Source: Streptomyces sp. RFCAC02 (GTDB lineage: Bacteria > Actinomycetota > Actinomycetes > Streptomycetales > Streptomycetaceae). From it: a stretch of 64,000 nucleotides of DNA. This document shows, piece after piece, positions 61,781 through 64,000 of the stretch. The notes under the pieces were generated by a model. That model did no database searches. It saw only the letters and a program-made list of their open reading frames with translations, and was not told where the DNA came from. How positions within the stretch are numbered: position 1 is the stretch's first letter; each line of letters starts with the position of its first letter. The position numbers were made by a program, and so were the translations under genes. The stretch is from positions 4,115,001 through 4,179,000 of the forward strand of contig NZ_SAUH01000001.1 of NCBI RefSeq assembly GCF_004193175.1, in the 5' to 3' direction.

Positions 61781-63139
61781 GTGCCGGACCTGTCACCGAT
61801 CGTGAAGGCCTACGACGTACGCGGCGAAGTCCCCGCCCAGTGGGACGAGGACCTCGCCGCGCTCTTCGGCGCCGCGTTCGCCGAGATCACCGGCGCCTCC
61901 GCCATCGTCATCGGCCACGACATGCGCCCGTCCTCGCCCGGCCTCGCGCGCGCCTTCGGCCGGGGCGCCACCGACCGGGGTGCCGACGTCACCGAGATCG
62001 GCCTGTGCTCCACCGACGAGCTGTACTACGCGTCCGGCGCCCTCGGGCTGCCCGGCGCGATGTTCACCGCGAGCCACAACCCCGCCCAGTACAACGGCAT
62101 CAAGATGTGCCGCGCCGGCGCCGCCCCCATCGGCCAGGACAGCGGCCTCGCCGACATCCGCGAGCTGGTCGAGCGCTGGGCCGACGAGGGCGCCCCGCGG
62201 CCCGTCGCGCAGCCGGGCACCATCGGGCAGCGCGACATCCTCGACGACTACGCCGCGCACCTGCGGTCCCTCGTCGATCTCACGGACATCCGCCCGCTCA
62301 AGGTCGTCGTGGACGCGGGCAACGGCATGGGCGGCCACACCGTCCCCACCGTCCTCGGCGGTCTCCCGCTCGACGTCGTCCCGATGTACTTCGAGCTGGA
62401 CGGCACCTTCCCGAACCACGAGGCCAACCCCATCGATCCGGCCAACATCGTGGACCTCCAGGCCAAGGTCCGCGAGACCGGCGCCGACATCGGCCTCGCC
62501 TTCGACGGCGACGCCGACCGCTGCTTCGTCGTCGACGAGCGCGGCGAGCCGGTCTCCCCCTCCGCGATCACGGCCCTCGTCGCCTCGCGGGAGCTGGCCA
62601 AGGCCCCCGGATCGACCGTCATCCACAACCTCATCACCTCCTGGTCCGTGCCTGAGGTCGTCGAGGAGAGCGGCGGCACGCCCGTCCGCACCCGGGTCGG
62701 CCACTCCTTCATCAAGGGCGAGATGGCCCGCACCGGCGCCATCTTCGGCGGCGAGCACTCCGCCCACTACTACTTCCGCGACTTCTGGAACGCCGACACC
62801 GGCATGCTCGCGGCCCTCCACGTCCTCGCCGCGCTCGGCGGCCAGGACGGCACCCTCTCCGACCTCGTCTCCGCCTACGACAGGTACGCGGCCTCCGGCG
62901 AGATCAACAGCCGGGTCGACGACCAGGCCGGCCGCGCCGCCGCCGTGAAGGCCGCGTTCGCCGACCGCGAGGGCGTCACCCTGGACGAGCTCGACGGCCT
63001 CACCGTCACGGCCGACGACTGGTGGTTCAACCTGCGGCCCTCCAACACCGAGCCCCTCCTGCGGCTCAACGTCGAGGCACGCGACGCCGACACCGTCGCC
63101 GCCGTCCGCGACGAGGTCCTCGCCATCGTCCGCGCCTGA
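61781..63139 (+). CDS. manB: Phosphomannomutase/phosphoglucomutase
   Basis: 452 residues. Alpha-D-phosphohexomutase domains in order: active serine S98 in TASHNP, the metal loop DGDADR (about 244-249), the sugar loop GEHS (about 323-326) and the phosphate loop RPSNTEP (about 419-425). It interconverts mannose-6-P and mannose-1-P, feeding GDP-mannose for envelope glycans and protein mannosylation. AAGGGG precedes the GTG at 61781. In a row with Trm112-like and SIS genes, as in actinobacteria generally (manA is expected just outside the window). Confidence 0.94.
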   Translation: MPDLSPIVKAYDVRGEVPAQWDEDLAALFGAAFAEITGASAIVIGHDMRPSSPGLARAFGRGATDRGADVTEIGLCSTDELYYASGALGLPGAMFTASHNPAQYNGIKMCRAGAAPIGQDSGLADIRELVERWADEGAPRPVAQPGTIGQRDILDDYAAHLRSLVDLTDIRPLKVVVDAGNGMGGHTVPTVLGGLPLDVVPMYFELDGTFPNHEANPIDPANIVDLQAKVRETGADIGLAFDGDADRCFVVDERGEPVSPSAITALVASRELAKAPGSTVIHNLITSWSVPEVVEESGGTPVRTRVGHSFIKGEMARTGAIFGGEHSAHYYFRDFWNADTGMLAALHVLAALGGQDGTLSDLVSAYDRYAASGEINSRVDDQAGRAAAVKAAFADREGVTLDELDGLTVTADDWWFNLRPSNTEPLLRLNVEARDADTVAAVRDEVLAIVRA

Positions 63140-63152
63140 CCCCCGCCCGCAC

Positions 63153-63183
63153 CACCGCCCCGGCTCACCGCGCCGGGGCGGTG
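63153..63183. terminator. 12-bp hairpin after manB
   Basis: CACCGCCCCGGC (63153-63164) pairs with GCCGGGGCGGTG (63172-63183), 13 nt after the manB stop. A TAGGGT box (63194-63199) just beyond it may be the -10 of the following gene. Confidence 0.6.
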
Positions 63184-63242
63184 CGCCGTTGGGTAGGGTG
63201 AACGGCGACATCAGCGACACACCGAACCGCGGGAGACACGCC

Positions 63243-63416
63243 ATGCCGCTCGTCGAGGCCGCCCTGCTGGAGATCCTCGCCTGCCCGGTCTGTCACGCCC
63301 CGCTCCGCGAGGAGGGCGAGGAACTGGTCTGCACGGACGAGTCCTGCGCCCTGGCCTACCCCGTCGAGGACGGCATCCCGGTCCTCCTCGCGGACGAGGC
63401 CCGCCGCCGCGACTGA
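63243..63416 (+). CDS. Trm112-family small zinc protein
   Basis: 57 residues. CPVCHAPL (C17?, C20 region) and a later CTDESC give the zinc-binding Cys set of the Trm112 family, with the [12 protein letters not shown] end typical of it. Trm112 in eukaryotes and archaea activates methyltransferases; bacterial members are small and of unknown role, often beside manB. Start ATG at 63243 with GGGAGAC upstream; an earlier in-frame start has no site. Confidence 0.9.
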   Translation: MPLVEAALLEILACPVCHAPLREEGEELVCTDESCALAYPVEDGIPVLLADEARRRD

Positions 63417-63473
63417 CCGCGGCACCCCCACCGGACCGTCGCGCCCGGCGCCCGCCGATCGGAGAGACCCCGC

Positions 63474-64000
63474 GTGATCGACGCCCCGCTGCTCGACGCA
63501 CCCGACGACCTGGTCCGCGCCGACCCGCACGGCCTGCTCCGCGCGGTCGCCGCGGCCGGCGCCCACGTCCGTACGGCGGCCCGCACCGCCGAGGAGTCCG
63601 ACCTCGCCCGGCTGCGGCCGGAGGGCCGCCCCGGTACCGTCCTGGTCGCCGGCACGGGCCCCGCCGTGCCCCTCGCCGCCGACCTGCTCGCCGCCCTCGC
63701 CGGCGACACCGTCCGCTTCACGCACCTGCGCCCCACCGGGCCGCTGGCCGCCCACGGCGCCCTCACCTGGCCCCTGCCCCGCTGGGCAGGCCCCCTCGAC
63801 CTGCTGCTCCTGCTCACCGCCGACGGCTCGGAGCCGGGGCTCGCCATGCTCCTGGAGGCGGCGTTCCGGCGCGGCTGCGCCATCGTGGTCGCCGCCCCGG
63901 CCGAAAGCCCTCTCGCGCAGACCGCAGCGCACCGCCGCTGCCCCGTCGTCCCCACGGACTCCGCTCCGTCCCACGCCCTGTCCCTGCCGGGACCCGGCGC
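63474..64000 (+). CDS. SIS-domain protein, cut by window end
   Basis: From a GTG at 63474 (GGAGAG 9 nt upstream) the frame is open to the window edge, 175 codons. It reads MIDAPLLDAPDDLVRADPHG first, then VLVAGTGPAVPLAADLLAAL and LDLLLLLTADGSEPGLAMLL, a sugar-isomerase-like (SIS) fold with a divergent phosphate loop. In actinobacteria a SIS protein of this kind lies between manB and manA (Rv3256c-like from memory), so a role in phosphomannose metabolism or its control is likely. The 3' part is missing. Confidence 0.82.
   Translation, partial: MIDAPLLDAPDDLVRADPHGLLRAVAAAGAHVRTAARTAEESDLARLRPEGRPGTVLVAGTGPAVPLAADLLAALAGDTVRFTHLRPTGPLAAHGALTWPLPRWAGPLDLLLLLTADGSEPGLAMLLEAAFRRGCAIVVAAPAESPLAQTAAHRRCPVVPTDSAPSHALSLPGPG

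Overview
This window is high-GC actinobacterial chromosome, almost certainly from Streptomyces or a close relative. The evidence is the very strong third-position GC bias, GTG starts, a tRNA-Leu(UUA) that is recognisably bldA, a WhiB protein, LytR-CpsA-Psr (LCP) proteins in series, a SigB/SigF-type partner-switching set and an actinobacterial c-di-AMP riboswitch. Gene order fits a conserved core region of the chromosome. From memory and unchecked, much of it parallels S. coelicolor around SCO3025-SCO3080, and the right end parallels the M. tuberculosis manA-pmmA-whiB2-fbiA-fbiB neighbourhood. I see no transposase, phage gene, CRISPR array or rRNA.

Layout. 1-8.2 kb: the 3' part of a cyclopropane-fatty-acid synthase, a frameshifted DUF3152 gene, a two-component system with a lipoprotein partner, and a MacB-like ABC exporter. 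8.6-14.4 kb: bldA, a Bax1-inhibitor-like membrane protein, two conserved hypotheticals, a gene-poor stretch with a thiolase remnant and a 20-bp palindrome, an SGNH hydrolase and cystathionine beta-synthase. 14.6-19.8 kb: a small membrane protein, a hydrolase/MFS pair, a MOSC protein and a quinone-reductase-like enzyme divergent from a TetR regulator. 19.8-24.2 kb: sigma factor, STAS antagonist and anti-sigma kinase, then a second two-component system. 24.2-29.0 kb: GtrA protein, purK-purE-dipeptidase, and a riboswitch-controlled LysM/M23 peptidase. 29.1-36.0 kb: DrrAB-type exporter with divergent TetR, acyl-CoA dehydrogenase, UDP-glucose dehydrogenase and an amino acid permease. 36.1-39.7 kb: a lamin-tail protein, a DUF4232 lipoprotein, a zinc-ribbon/HTH pair divergent from a second peptide deformylase, and a VOC protein.

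39.8-51.7 kb is an envelope island with five LCP proteins, one of them degenerate, plus a PGRP amidase and a family 2 glycosyltransferase. 51.7-55.3 kb holds fbiB-fbiA (coenzyme F420), a cysteine dioxygenase and whiB. 55.4-64 kb holds a 1233-residue membrane glycosyltransferase overlapping a DUF5719 exported protein, then a zincin-like protein, DUF3499, phosphomannomutase, Trm112-like and a SIS protein cut by the window end.

Together the right half looks like a cell-envelope glycopolymer region: sugar-phosphate supply (ManB, UDP-glucose dehydrogenase), glycosyl transfer, LCP-type attachment and peptidoglycan hydrolysis, next to developmental regulators. The best candidates for undescribed biology are the GT2/DUF5719 pair, the degenerate LCP paralogue, the lamin-tail protein without a signal peptide, and the regulator/zinc-ribbon/deformylase module. 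Many genes start 6-8 nt after a TANNNT box with no Shine-Dalgarno sequence, which points to leaderless mRNAs. Several convergent gene pairs are separated by perfect GC-rich hairpins.
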